DNA of 17,845 nucleotides from an uncultured Lachnospiraceae bacterium (GCA_934292725.1 CAKQXY010000060.1:1-17845); one strand, 5' to 3'; shown: positions 1 through 6,981, counted from the first letter of the stretch. Numbers and translations: made by a program. The notes: a model not told the origin generated them from the letters alone.

Positions 1-102
1 CCAAACGGCAGGATCGAAAGATGCGAAAATGTCAAGGATATCAAGACTTATCTGGAAAAAACAGACGAGATGATCGAGCGTAAAAAGAGGCTTTTTGCGG
101 AC
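1..102 (+). repeat. hemZ 3'-end direct repeat, copy R1
   Basis: This aligns without gaps to 8648-8749 with four differences over 102 bases, and positions 54-102 align to 5378-5426. Three of the four differences from R3 are synonymous in the hemZ frame. The identity ends at GCGGAC (97-102), after which R1 continues GAAAAGAGG while R2 and R3 continue TGGAAATGA. Confidence 0.95.
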
Positions 103-120
103 GAAAAGAGGTCTGATTGA
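1..120 (+). CDS. hemZ: HemZ-type coproporphyrinogen III oxidase-like radical SAM protein, C-terminal end only
   Basis: Frame 1 is open from the left edge to the TGA at 118-120 and encodes 39 residues beginning PNGRIERCENVKDIK. I recognise the pattern RIERCENVKD...DEMIERK as the C-terminus of HemZ, an oxygen-independent coproporphyrinogen oxidase homologue of the radical SAM family in Clostridia. The longer copy at 8582-8758 adds QTIVALGAGA, which fits the same protein. The catalytic part lies outside the window. The last residues, DEKRSD, differ from the DWK ending of the other two copies, and the nucleotide identity stops exactly at 102, so the true 3' tip of this gene appears to have been exchanged at a junction. 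hisS lies 13.5 kb downstream; the two genes are close neighbours in many relatives as I recall them. Identification rests on remembered family sequence, not a search. Confidence 0.75.
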   Translation, partial: PNGRIERCENVKDIKTYLEKTDEMIERKKRLFADEKRSD

Positions 121-141
121 TCAGAAAAAAGAGGGTGTCTG

Positions 142-200
142 TACATCATTTACATCAAATGTACATCAAGATTTTACATCACAGTACATCACAATACATG
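142..200 (+). promoter_or_regulatory. Iterated TACATCA array, probable activator binding region
   Basis: TACATCA occurs at 142, 151, 162, 175 and 185, followed by TACATG at 195. The steps are 9, 11, 13, 10 and 10 bases, close to one helical turn, so the sites would lie on one face of the DNA. The last two copies sit near -38 and -28 relative to the TATAAT at 211. That promoter has no recognisable -35 box, which suggests activator-dependent transcription. The regulator is not identifiable from the window. Confidence 0.6.
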
Positions 201-207
201 GTAATGC

Positions 208-216
208 TGCTATAAT
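208..216 (+). promoter_or_regulatory. Extended -10 promoter (TGCTATAAT)
   Basis: TG-C-TATAAT is a perfect extended -10 element. The expected -35 position (about 188-193, ATCACA) is poor and is occupied by the TACATCA array. Transcription would start near 222, just before a GAAGGAG stretch and a terminator hairpin at 241-283. Confidence 0.6.
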
Positions 217-240
217 TAAAAAAGAAGGAGTCTACGTTAG

Positions 241-283
241 GACGAATTCATTCATTGATTCAATGAGTGGGTTCGTCTTTTTT
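241..283 (+). terminator. Rho-independent terminator or attenuator
   Basis: Positions 241-256 pair with 262-277 through 16 base pairs, three of them G-U, around a 5-base loop. The sequence CTTTTTT follows at once. It would terminate hemZ readthrough and also the transcript from the promoter at 208-216, leaving an RNA of about 60 bases. It could therefore act as an attenuator for the small ORF at 331 or release a small RNA. Confidence 0.8.
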
Positions 284-330
284 AATTTCTGTTATTATCA
301 AAAATTGTAAAAAGGTTAAGGAGGTACAGT

Positions 331-444
331 ATGAACAGTACAGCGTTAGGTGCAACAAACAAAACAGAAAGCGGCATTATGTTTAAAAGTAATTATCCGA
401 GAGCATGGTATGCTGATTCCGGGTATTGTAAGACCAATAGCTGA
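331..444 (+). CDS. Small ORF of 37 residues with the NSTALGATNK motif
   Basis: The ORF starts at an ATG 6 bases after a strong AAGGAGGT ribosome site and encodes 37 residues beginning MNSTALGATNKTESG, ending at TGA 442-444. It has no clear signal peptide or known domain. Its first part is repeated at 8772-8805 with one mismatch in 34 bases, and there too it precedes a promoter and a secreted-protein gene. After the TGA the same frame stays open for another 65 codons to TAA at 640-642, giving a basic stretch and then a hydrophobic end (LLTKLLLLIQLN). The feature may therefore be a longer gene of about 103 codons broken by one nonsense codon. I do not recognise a function. The strong ribosome site supports translation. 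Confidence 0.5.
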   Translation: MNSTALGATNKTESGIMFKSNYPRAWYADSGYCKTNS

Positions 445-642
445 GGTGAGGCATTAAAGCATCAGGGAAAGAAATCTGGAAAGAGTACACTTGATCAGGT
501 GGGAGAATCTGCCAGAGAAAATTCAAAGAAAGAGCAGAGATTTTTCATTCTATCGGATTCCGAGATTGCTAATAAAAAATCTAATGGGCATAAAAAAAGA
601 AAGTTATTGACAAAACTTTTATTGTTGATACAATTAAATTAA
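445..642 (+). pseudogene. In-frame continuation of the small ORF after its TGA
   Basis: The frame of the 331 ORF continues uninterrupted from GGTGAGGCA to TAA at 640-642 and encodes 65 residues rich in Lys, Ser and Glu, ending in a short hydrophobic run. No start codon with a ribosome site is evident, so it is probably the broken distal half of the same gene. The promoter at 607-634 overlaps its end. The 445-845 stretch holds nothing else beyond that promoter and the ribosome-site-like element near 753-761. Confidence 0.35.
607..634 (+). promoter_or_regulatory. Sigma-A promoter TTGACA-16-TACAAT
   Basis: TTGACA at 607-612 and TACAAT at 629-634 (preceded by TTGA) are separated by 16 bases. The element lies upstream of the secreted-protein/ABC operon. 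It resembles in position and sequence the promoter at 8868-8896 after the second copy of the NSTALGATNK region, so the two leaders look homologous. Confidence 0.65.
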
Positions 643-751
643 GCATTATGCGTGCTGTCTTTTACTACACTAGTTGAAGAAATATATAAATTTTATTCGA
701 AAAAAAGAAGTCAAAAAATGTTGAATAATATTAGAAATTAAAATATTCGTA

Positions 752-797
752 GAAGGGAGGTACCGAGAGACAAGTGATAACTATAGAGATGAAATAA
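752..797 (+). other. Strong Shine-Dalgarno element with a possible 7-codon minicistron
   Basis: GAAGGGAGGT at 752-761 is a strong ribosome site but precedes no long ORF. A GTG at 774 opens seven codons (VITIEMK) and ends at TAA 795-797. The following gene at 846 lacks a Shine-Dalgarno sequence. This may be a leader peptide or the decayed original start region of that gene. Confidence 0.3.
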
Positions 798-845
798 GAA
801 CTAATATTTCTCTGATTAAAGTTACTAGTCTTCTTGGCTTAGTTT

Positions 846-2030
846 ATGAGAAAAAAATGTACAATAATTACTATGCTTATAACTGGAATAATGGCGTTGC
901 CTTCATTTGGACAAGAAAGTTTTAATGCAGAAAACGGAGGTCTTAACTACGTGCTTCCAGCTGATAATGGATATTATTTCTTGTGTAGTGGTCATATATA
1001 TTTTTGGAATGGTGATGTTACAAAACAGGCTGTACCATTGTGCAGTCGTCCTAATTGCAGTCATACAACAGAGGATTGTGCAGCTATGATTCGAGATGCA
1101 TCTCAAAAGATGTACAAAGTAGATGATGGATTCTATGTGCTCTCTACATGGCCAAGGGAAGATTCAAAGACTGGGGAAAAGATGATGCCAATCTGGAGAG
1201 TGCAGAATGACGGTTCTGGTAAGGAGATTGTGGGTGAAATTCCAGATGCAAGTGTGGTGAATTATACAGTATTTCAAGATAAGATTTATTATACCATGGA
1301 AGATATACGGACAGATGGAAATTATCAGTTTTCAGTGTGGCAGATGTCATTAGATGGGAAAGAGAAAAAACAGATTTGGCAAGGTGATTTGTATAGTGGA
1401 TACATAAGTACATTGCAAGGAATCGGAGAGTGGCTATATGTAAGTGAGAGCGGATGTGAGGAGGCTATTGACTGGACGAATGAGGACAACATTGATTTTG
1501 AAAAACTGCCTACACGAACAAATTTATATTTGTATCAGCCGCAATCAGAGGAATGGATAACGAATCCTGATGAATATAAGAAGGAAGATGTTTTATTAAG
1601 CATCCAGAACATTTATCAGAATGAAATTTATTTAACCTATTATGATTCAAAGGCAGAGATTCGTAAAGTATGGAAAAAAGGTTTTGATCTGGAGGATGAA
1701 GCTCAATTTGTAGGAGAGTTTCCCAGAAAAGCGTATAAATGGGATAATTTGTATGGTTATACATGGCCAGATTGTAATGATGAAGATGAGAACTGGTTTG
1801 AAATTTATGATTATGATGGGAATTTGGTGCAGAAAATTGACCTGTATCCGCATGATGATATAGATATTATAAGTGCAGATGAAAAATATGCTTTTGTATA
1901 CTGGATACAGGCACAAGATGGTGTCGGACAAGAAGTAATAGGTGTGATCGAACGTGATAAAATTGCAACGCATGAGGCCGAACTGATTCAGTTGACAAAG
2001 GGAATGAATGGAAATTCATTTGAACGCTGA
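846..2030 (+). CDS. Secreted propeller-like protein associated with an ABC transporter
   Basis: This is a 394-residue protein with an N-terminal signal peptide (basic MRKK, hydrophobic to about residue 20, likely cleavage near G22) and no lipobox. The body shows repeated short beta-strand blocks with Tyr/Trp pairs (DGNYQFSVWQMSLDGKEKK, KIYYTM, WLYVSE, NEIYLTYYD), which suggests a beta-propeller. C66, C71, H73 and C78 form a C-x4-C-x-H-x4-C cluster in the stretch LCSRPNCSHTTEDC. I recall similar Cys motifs in Firmicute extracytoplasmic proteins beside ABC-2 type transporters, and the next two genes are such a transporter, 51 bases downstream. It may be a surface partner or sensor for that transporter, which is inference. 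The ATG at 846 has no visible ribosome site, but it is the only start that gives the whole signal peptide. Confidence 0.7.
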   Translation: MRKKCTIITMLITGIMALPSFGQESFNAENGGLNYVLPADNGYYFLCSGHIYFWNGDVTKQAVPLCSRPNCSHTTEDCAAMIRDASQKMYKVDDGFYVLSTWPREDSKTGEKMMPIWRVQNDGSGKEIVGEIPDASVVNYTVFQDKIYYTMEDIRTDGNYQFSVWQMSLDGKEKKQIWQGDLYSGYISTLQGIGEWLYVSESGCEEAIDWTNEDNIDFEKLPTRTNLYLYQPQSEEWITNPDEYKKEDVLLSIQNIYQNEIYLTYYDSKAEIRKVWKKGFDLEDEAQFVGEFPRKAYKWDNLYGYTWPDCNDEDENWFEIYDYDGNLVQKIDLYPHDDIDIISADEKYAFVYWIQAQDGVGQEVIGVIERDKIATHEAELIQLTKGMNGNSFER

Positions 2031-2081
2031 TCAGAGGATGCTGGATTATGAATTACAAGGGCAGAGAGGTGATGGAGAAAA

Positions 2082-4466
2082 ATGATAGGAGCGGAATGGA
2101 AAAAGCTGCTGCGCCAGAGATGGCTGATTGGGATTGCGATATTGCTTATTTTTGTAGATGTTGGATTATTTCTTAATACTCAGTATACAGAAAAGAAAGA
2201 TCGTGTGGCTGCGGTTCCTCTTTTTGCGGAGTATCAGAAAGAAACGGCGGATATGACAAATGAGCAGGCACAGGAATATCTGACGGATCAGTTAAATACG
2301 CTTTCTAATTTTCAGTTTGTGCAGATTGCATTGAATGGGGAAGTGGACGAAGGGCTTCTTCAAGGACTGGTGGAGGAGAATCCAAATATCTTGGAGGAAT
2401 ACCAACAGGCTGGATATGAGGAAGATCCACTGGCACTTATGACAAAAATACAGGTAATATCAGAACTTCTTGGACAATATCAAAATGTCAGCGGGTATCA
2501 GGCATATTTGGAATCCATTCAGACACAGTATGAACAGATGAAAGACAGCTCATTTTATGAAGGACGTCCGTATGCGGAAGCACAGGGCAAAAAGACGACA
2601 GAAGATTTTGCAAAGTTACAGGGGACAGAACCTGAAATTGGTATGAACTGGGGCGTGGAAGCGCTGATGGAGGAACAAATCTCATCAGAAATTCTTATTT
2701 TATTGGCGCTCGGTATTTGTATCGTTTTGGTATCTCAGGATCGCACACACGATTTGTTTGGGTTGCTTAGAAGCTGTAGACGTGGACATGGCTGTCTAAT
2801 TGCCGCCAAATTTGCAATAGCGCTGACTGCGGTTCTATTTCTTGGAATCATTGTGTACGGAAGTCAAATAGCAATCGCGTGGAAGCTGTATGGAATGGGA
2901 AATTTAAATCGTCCGATGCAGTCTGTCAATGAGTTAAATGAAAGTGCAAGACAGCTGACAGTGGGCGGATATTTGCTAGACTATTATCTGAGGCATTTAA
3001 TTGCAGTGCTTGTCTTAACGGCATTCATGCTATGCTTATTCTTATCAATTTATTCGACAATGACAGCGTTAGCGGTAGTCGGGATTTGCGCGGTGCTGTG
3101 TGCTGTGGGCTATTGGAAGGTACCGGAGATTGCAGTAAACTCGTGGATTCATTTTTTAAATCCAGTTGCCTGGTTTTGGAGTTCACAATTATATGAAGGC
3201 TATTGGAATATAAATTTGTTCGGAAAACCATTGAATGCATTGACAGTGAATACCTGCTTTCAGCTTGTACTGGCAATTGGCTGTGTAGCAGACAGTATTC
3301 TTTTGGGAAAACGAATTCCGGGAAAGCGAAAAGTTACATCAGGACGACTTCAAAGATGGATTGAAAGCGCAAAGGAACGGCTCTGGTATCCATCTAGTGT
3401 AATCGGTCAGGAATGGCGAAAACAGCTGCTAAAAAATGGCATAGTGTGGATGATGATGACAGCGGCGATCATTTTGTTATACAGTACGCGCACAACACCA
3501 GTGACAGTGGGGCAGACAGAGAAAATCTATCATGAATATGCAAAAAAACATGAGGGGATCGCAGATCAGACACTGATAGAAGCGTTGCAGCAGGAAAAAG
3601 AGCAATTTGATAAGTTAAGGCAGCGTCAGGTCGAATTAACTGAAAAATGGAAGAAAAAGGAAGTTTCGGATGAGCAGTACGCATCAATTAGTGCATTGAT
3701 TGATCGTATGCTGCAAAATGAGGCAGGACTGATGCGTGCAATTGAGCAGGCAAATACATTGGTAAGCTGGAGCAAAGCACATGATTATCAGCTGTTTTTC
3801 ACAGATGACAGTATTGGTCGCTACCTGTTTGAAAATGCCAATATGGATCAGTATCGAGGCGCTGTATTGCTTTTTATAGTAATCGTATTACTGAGTGGTA
3901 TTTTTCCGGGAGAGCGCAAAAATGAGATGCAAAATATGCTTCTCTGTACGAAAAATGGACGGCGTCCGCTGTTTGTGGCAAAATATGTGTTGGGCGTCGT
4001 GATTGCATGTATCGTGTCAGGTGGATTTACCGTGATTCATTTGTTTTCTGCATCAAAGATGTATGACTTTTCTTTATGGGAGATTCCGTTACAAAGCATT
4101 CGTCAGGCGCAAGTAATAGATGTACAGCTGTCCGTGCGTGGATATTTGGTGTGGACGTCTGTGATGCAGATGATTGGTGTGGTCTGTGCAGCGGTTAGTT
4201 TTTTGTCGATTTCTGTGCGGATGAAGAACCGGCTGTATGCGGTGTTAGTGGGAGCGGTGCTGTTTGTTCTTCCAGTGATAGCCAGCGGTGCCGGAATGTC
4301 GAACATATTTGGACTTTGGTTTGCAAAGGTATTTTTGTTTGGAACGCAAACACTGAGACAAGGTTTTGGGGTACAGATCGGATATCTAATCCTGCTAGTA
4401 GCAGTGGCATCCGTTTTTACAGCAGCAGCGTGGCGCGCATATCAGAGAAAAAGGAGAGCGAAATGA
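2082..4466 (+). CDS. ABC-2 type transporter permease, internally duplicated
   Basis: This is a 794-residue membrane protein made of two similar halves. Residue 1 begins MIGAEWKKLLRQRW and residue 440 begins VIGQEWRKQLLKN. Each half has a first membrane helix at once, then a long charged extracytoplasmic loop rich in Glu/Gln (about residues 35-195 and 470-590), then a cluster of helices (about 197-400 and 592-790). This is the ABC-2 exporter permease topology, so one polypeptide could supply both membrane domains of the complex. It sits in an operon between the secreted propeller protein and the ATPase, and its TGA overlaps the ATPase ATG by four bases. A GAGAGGTGATGGAG ribosome region precedes the start. 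The substrate is unknown; export of a peptide or lipid, or self-protection from an antimicrobial, are possibilities only. Confidence 0.8.
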   Translation: MIGAEWKKLLRQRWLIGIAILLIFVDVGLFLNTQYTEKKDRVAAVPLFAEYQKETADMTNEQAQEYLTDQLNTLSNFQFVQIALNGEVDEGLLQGLVEENPNILEEYQQAGYEEDPLALMTKIQVISELLGQYQNVSGYQAYLESIQTQYEQMKDSSFYEGRPYAEAQGKKTTEDFAKLQGTEPEIGMNWGVEALMEEQISSEILILLALGICIVLVSQDRTHDLFGLLRSCRRGHGCLIAAKFAIALTAVLFLGIIVYGSQIAIAWKLYGMGNLNRPMQSVNELNESARQLTVGGYLLDYYLRHLIAVLVLTAFMLCLFLSIYSTMTALAVVGICAVLCAVGYWKVPEIAVNSWIHFLNPVAWFWSSQLYEGYWNINLFGKPLNALTVNTCFQLVLAIGCVADSILLGKRIPGKRKVTSGRLQRWIESAKERLWYPSSVIGQEWRKQLLKNGIVWMMMTAAIILLYSTRTTPVTVGQTEKIYHEYAKKHEGIADQTLIEALQQEKEQFDKLRQRQVELTEKWKKKEVSDEQYASISALIDRMLQNEAGLMRAIEQANTLVSWSKAHDYQLFFTDDSIGRYLFENANMDQYRGAVLLFIVIVLLSGIFPGERKNEMQNMLLCTKNGRRPLFVAKYVLGVVIACIVSGGFTVIHLFSASKMYDFSLWEIPLQSIRQAQVIDVQLSVRGYLVWTSVMQMIGVVCAAVSFLSISVRMKNRLYAVLVGAVLFVLPVIASGAGMSNIFGLWFAKVFLFGTQTLRQGFGVQIGYLILLVAVASVFTAAAWRAYQRKRRAK

Positions 4467-5389
4467 TTAAACTAGAATTAAAAAATCTGACAAAAAGCTA
4501 TGAAAAAGGAAAAATAGCGCTTGATCATTTTTCCGCAGCGTTTGAACCGGGTGTTTACGGCTTACTTGGACCAAATGGTGCTGGAAAATCGACCTTAATG
4601 AATCTGATTACGCAAAATTTAGAGCCAGATGAGGGTGAAATATTGGTAAATGGCACCAGTGCGACAAAAATGGGAGTTTCTTACCGTGACGTGCTTGGTT
4701 ACATGCCACAACAGCAGGGACTGTATGATCGTTTTTCTGCACTTGAGTTTTTGCGCTATTTTGCAGCATTAAAAGGATTGAAGGCAAAGGAGTCGAGAAA
4801 GCGGATTGAGGAACTACTTGAGGTTGTAAATCTGACGGAGGCAAGAAATCGAAAGTTGGGTGGATTTTCTGGTGGTATGAAGCAGCGTGTGTTGCTTGCG
4901 CAGGCATTATTGAACGAGCCGCAGATTTTGATATTAGATGAGCCAACAGCAGGTCTCGATCCGAAAGAGCGCATTCGTATTCGTAATTATATCAGCAGTA
5001 TTTCTGAGAATAAGATTGTGCTCATCGCAACGCATGTAGTTAGTGATGTAGAGTGTATCGCAAAGGAAATCTTGCTTCTGCGCAGCGGGAAGCTGCTAGA
5101 AAAAGAGACACCGGAAAAATTGGTGGAACAGATGGAGGAACTTGTTTGGGAAGTAATCATTCGACCAGATCAGTTGAGCGAGTTGGAACAGGTACTCCTT
5201 GTCAGTAATGTGAATATCGCAAAGGAAGGTCTTCTGGTGCGCGTAATTGCAGAACTAGAGCAGATGAAGGAACAACAGATTCAGTTTGGATGGGGGACTC
5301 CAAAGGCTGCTGTTCCAACACTGGAAGATGTGTATTTGTGGAATATGGGAATGGTAAGTTGTAGAATGGATGCGAAAGGAAAAAACTGA
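4463..5389 (+). CDS. ABC transporter ATP-binding protein
   Basis: The 308-residue ATPase starts at the ATG that overlaps the permease stop (ATGA), with AAGGAGAG just upstream; the frame is open further upstream but only inside the permease gene. It has all ABC motifs: Walker A GPNGAGKST at 36-44, Q-loop MPQQQ near 81-85, signature FSGGM at 135-139, Walker B ILILDEP at 155-161, D-loop AGLDP at 163-167 and switch H191 in ATHV. The type is the CcmA/BcrA-like subunit that pairs with ABC-2 permeases and powers export from the cytoplasmic face. The C-terminal 100 residues form the usual variable extension. The final codons and the TGA at 5387-5389 lie inside hemZ repeat R2, which begins at 5378, so the natural C-terminus has probably been altered at the module junction. 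Confidence 0.92.
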   Translation: MIKLELKNLTKSYEKGKIALDHFSAAFEPGVYGLLGPNGAGKSTLMNLITQNLEPDEGEILVNGTSATKMGVSYRDVLGYMPQQQGLYDRFSALEFLRYFAALKGLKAKESRKRIEELLEVVNLTEARNRKLGGFSGGMKQRVLLAQALLNEPQILILDEPTAGLDPKERIRIRNYISSISENKIVLIATHVVSDVECIAKEILLLRSGKLLEKETPEKLVEQMEELVWEVIIRPDQLSELEQVLLVSNVNIAKEGLLVRVIAELEQMKEQQIQFGWGTPKAAVPTLEDVYLWNMGMVSCRMDAKGKN

Positions 5390-5441
5390 CGAGATGATCG
5401 AACGTAAAAAGAGGCTTTTTGCGGACTGGAAATGAAGTCAG
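5378..5441 (+). repeat. hemZ 3'-end direct repeat, copy R2
   Basis: Positions 5378-5426 align to 54-102 (R1), and 5378-5441 align to 8701-8764 (R3). In the hemZ frame R2 reads EKTDEMIERKKRLFADWK then TGA. Its differences from R1 (ACA to ACT, GAG to GAA) are synonymous. The CAG to CTG change creates the stop codon used by the ATPase in another frame. Confidence 0.92.
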
Positions 5442-5464
5442 CAATACACAGATGAGGATGGTTT

Positions 5465-5548
5465 TACGTCATTTTTACATCAAATTGTTGCCTTATAATA
5501 CGCGATAATATGTAATAACATGTAATATATGTAATCAGTGTAAACATA
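5465..5548 (+). promoter_or_regulatory. Second promoter region with phased TACATCA/ATGTAAT repeats
   Basis: TACGTCA at 5465 and TACATCA at 5476 sit near -41 and -30 of a TATAAT at 5494-5499 that has no good -35 box. This matches the arrangement at 142-216. Downstream of the presumed start, ATGTAAT occurs at 5510, 5520 and 5529, with GTGTAAAC near 5537, again about 10 bases apart. These are the reverse orientation of ATTACAT. The region would drive the lipoprotein pseudogene. The distance from the ATPase stop to the pseudogene start is 254 bases, and this promoter and the hairpin below are all I see in it. Confidence 0.5.
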
Positions 5549-5567
5549 GGTTTGATGTATTAGAAAC

Positions 5568-5622
5568 ATAAATGCTATGTGGGGAGGATGAGCCACTTCT
5601 TCTCCCCATGCATAGCATTTAT
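5568..5622 (+). promoter_or_regulatory. Long inverted repeat in the 5' leader of the lipoprotein pseudogene
   Basis: ATAAATGCTATG (5568-5579) is perfectly complementary to 5611-5622. TGGGGAG (5580-5586) pairs with CTCCCCA (5602-5608), leaving a 2-base bulge and a 15-base loop. No T tract follows, so it is not a typical terminator. It ends about 20 bases before the ATG at 5644, where it could protect the RNA or affect translation. Confidence 0.65.
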
Positions 5623-5643
5623 ATAAAATATGGAGACTGGACA

Positions 5644-6764
5644 ATGAAAAAAATTTAATAGTATTGCTTGTTTGCATGATCTTTTTTACTGGGTGTTCTT
5701 CTTTGTGTATTACTTCAAATGCAATGTCTTCTGATGGGAGTATGGTGCAAGCCTACACAGCTTCATTGGAAAAATCAAATTTACGAACATATATAGATGT
5801 ATATGAAAGTCAACTTTTATATATGGAAATGGGAAGAACTGCGGTTGAATTCTTTATTTATAATTTTTAAACGGGAGAAAATCAAAGCGTTGGTTATGTT
5901 TCTGATTTTGCCTTAAAAGGCAGAAGTAATGTAATGATAGATGACATTTTATATTTTTATATCAGCACATATAGTGATAACGATATGAAAAATGTTTTGT
6001 ATGCTGTAGATTTCTCAGAAATGAAAATGACACCTATATCTGAGAACCTATATTTACAAAAATTAATTCCTGTAGTTGAAATGAATAATCAAGTCATTGC
6101 TTTACAGGGGAATGCTCTTTCAGACGGTTCTATAGATACTTTTCTTGAAACGATCACTAAAGATGGTGATTTTAAGCAAATTAGCATGGATTCAAGCAAG
6201 GTATATTCAACTAGTGCAGAATGTAACATGATCTATATTGACAGCGATAACGAGTATTTATATGTCCTCGAACGAGCTAAAAATAATTCTGACACGCAAT
6301 ATTTTTTAAATAAATATGATCTTGACTTCATTTGTGTTGGGACGATTGACATAACTTCTATTTTTCGTGATTATGAGATAACCGATAATATTGGAGTGTT
6401 TTATGCTTTTGACAATTATTTTTGCATAACAGATTATTCTGGCGTTTCCATTATATGTAAATATATCGACAAAGAAATCGAAATGCTTTTATGTGAAGCT
6501 AATTTGGAGTACATTCCTAATTCAAATAATAAAACAGGTTATGAATTGTTCTACTTGAGAAACACAAATGATATTTATCGTCTAAATAAGCAAACAGGTG
6601 CTTTGGAAATTCAAAATTATTCTATGGAAAATGAACAATTTGTTATTCGATGTGTGTTATCGTATGATAATATGCTAATGATTGCAAAATGTTCACTGTC
6701 AGAAACTGATACTAAAGAGAAACTCTATTTAGTGCCTTTTACAGATAATTCTTTAAGCAATTGA
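5644..6764 (+). pseudogene. Secreted lipoprotein, inactivated by a frameshift and a nonsense codon
   Basis: The ATG at 5644, after GGAGACTGG, is followed by seven A residues and reaches TAA after four codons. One extra A would give MKKNLIVLLVCMIFFTGCSS, a textbook lipoprotein signal peptide with the lipobox FTGC. The restored frame runs to TAA at 5868-5870 (YNF-stop-TGENQ), and exactly the same frame then continues without interruption to 6764. A single A-to-T change at an AAA codon would explain that stop. The intact product would be about 373 residues, an extracytoplasmic protein with many short Tyr-rich beta-strand blocks like its neighbours (DDILYFYI, DNEYLYVL, ELFYLRNTNDIYRLNK). Its base composition is more AT-rich than the ABC operon. 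An A-tract slippage state is possible, but the nonsense codon argues for true decay. No enzyme motif is visible. Confidence 0.75.
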
Positions 6765-6943
6765 TTTACACTATTATGTAAATAGTTGGTAATAGTCGCA
6801 GGTATTTGATAATAATTTATGATGGATGTAAATAGCTTGAAAGCTTGATATTCTATAATCGGAATTGGTAGGAGTATACCCGTGTGAATGTGTGAGATCA
6901 AGATTTTTGGAATGGCAGTTGCTTAAAATATCAGGGGTGAGTA
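6765..6943 (+). promoter_or_regulatory. Start of the 516-base gene-free stretch: inverted repeat and possible promoter
   Basis: TTTACA at 6765-6770 and TGTAAA at 6777-6782 form an inverted repeat just after the pseudogene stop. ATGTAAATAG occurs at 6776-6785 and again at 6826-6835. A TATAAT at 6854-6859 could be a -10 box, but I see no -35 box at the right spacing. The roughly 85 bases from there to the hairpin at 6944 match no riboswitch class I know. Confidence 0.3.
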
Positions 6944-6981
6944 GAGAGGACATTGTCAGAAATGGCGGTGTTCTCTTTTTT
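6944..6981 (+). terminator. Terminator-like hairpin with T tract
   Basis: GAGAG pairs with TTCTC (including one G-U), and the pairing continues beyond a G/G mismatch. TTTTTT follows at 6976-6981. If the TATAAT at 6854 is a promoter, the product would be an RNA of about 110 bases. The wording resembles the terminator at 10197-10230 (GGACATTGTCAGAA against GGACACTGGCAGAA). Confidence 0.5.

Noticed and set aside
142..200. CRISPR-like array
   Set aside because: The repeated unit is only 7 bases with 2-6 base gaps, so it fits protein-binding sites and not CRISPR repeats and spacers.
95..310. A 71-residue plus-strand ORF over the hemZ end and leader
   Set aside because: It crosses the hemZ tail, the promoter, the TACATCA array and the terminator in a different frame, and has no ribosome site.
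442..444. TGA as a selenocysteine codon
   Set aside because: No SECIS-like stem is evident directly downstream and the flanking residues do not resemble a selenoprotein active site. Simple gene decay is a better explanation.
6860..6981. A second cyclic-di-GMP riboswitch in module B
   Set aside because: The hairpin resembles the one at 10197, but the GCAAAGCC-type core and GAAA tetraloop are absent upstream.
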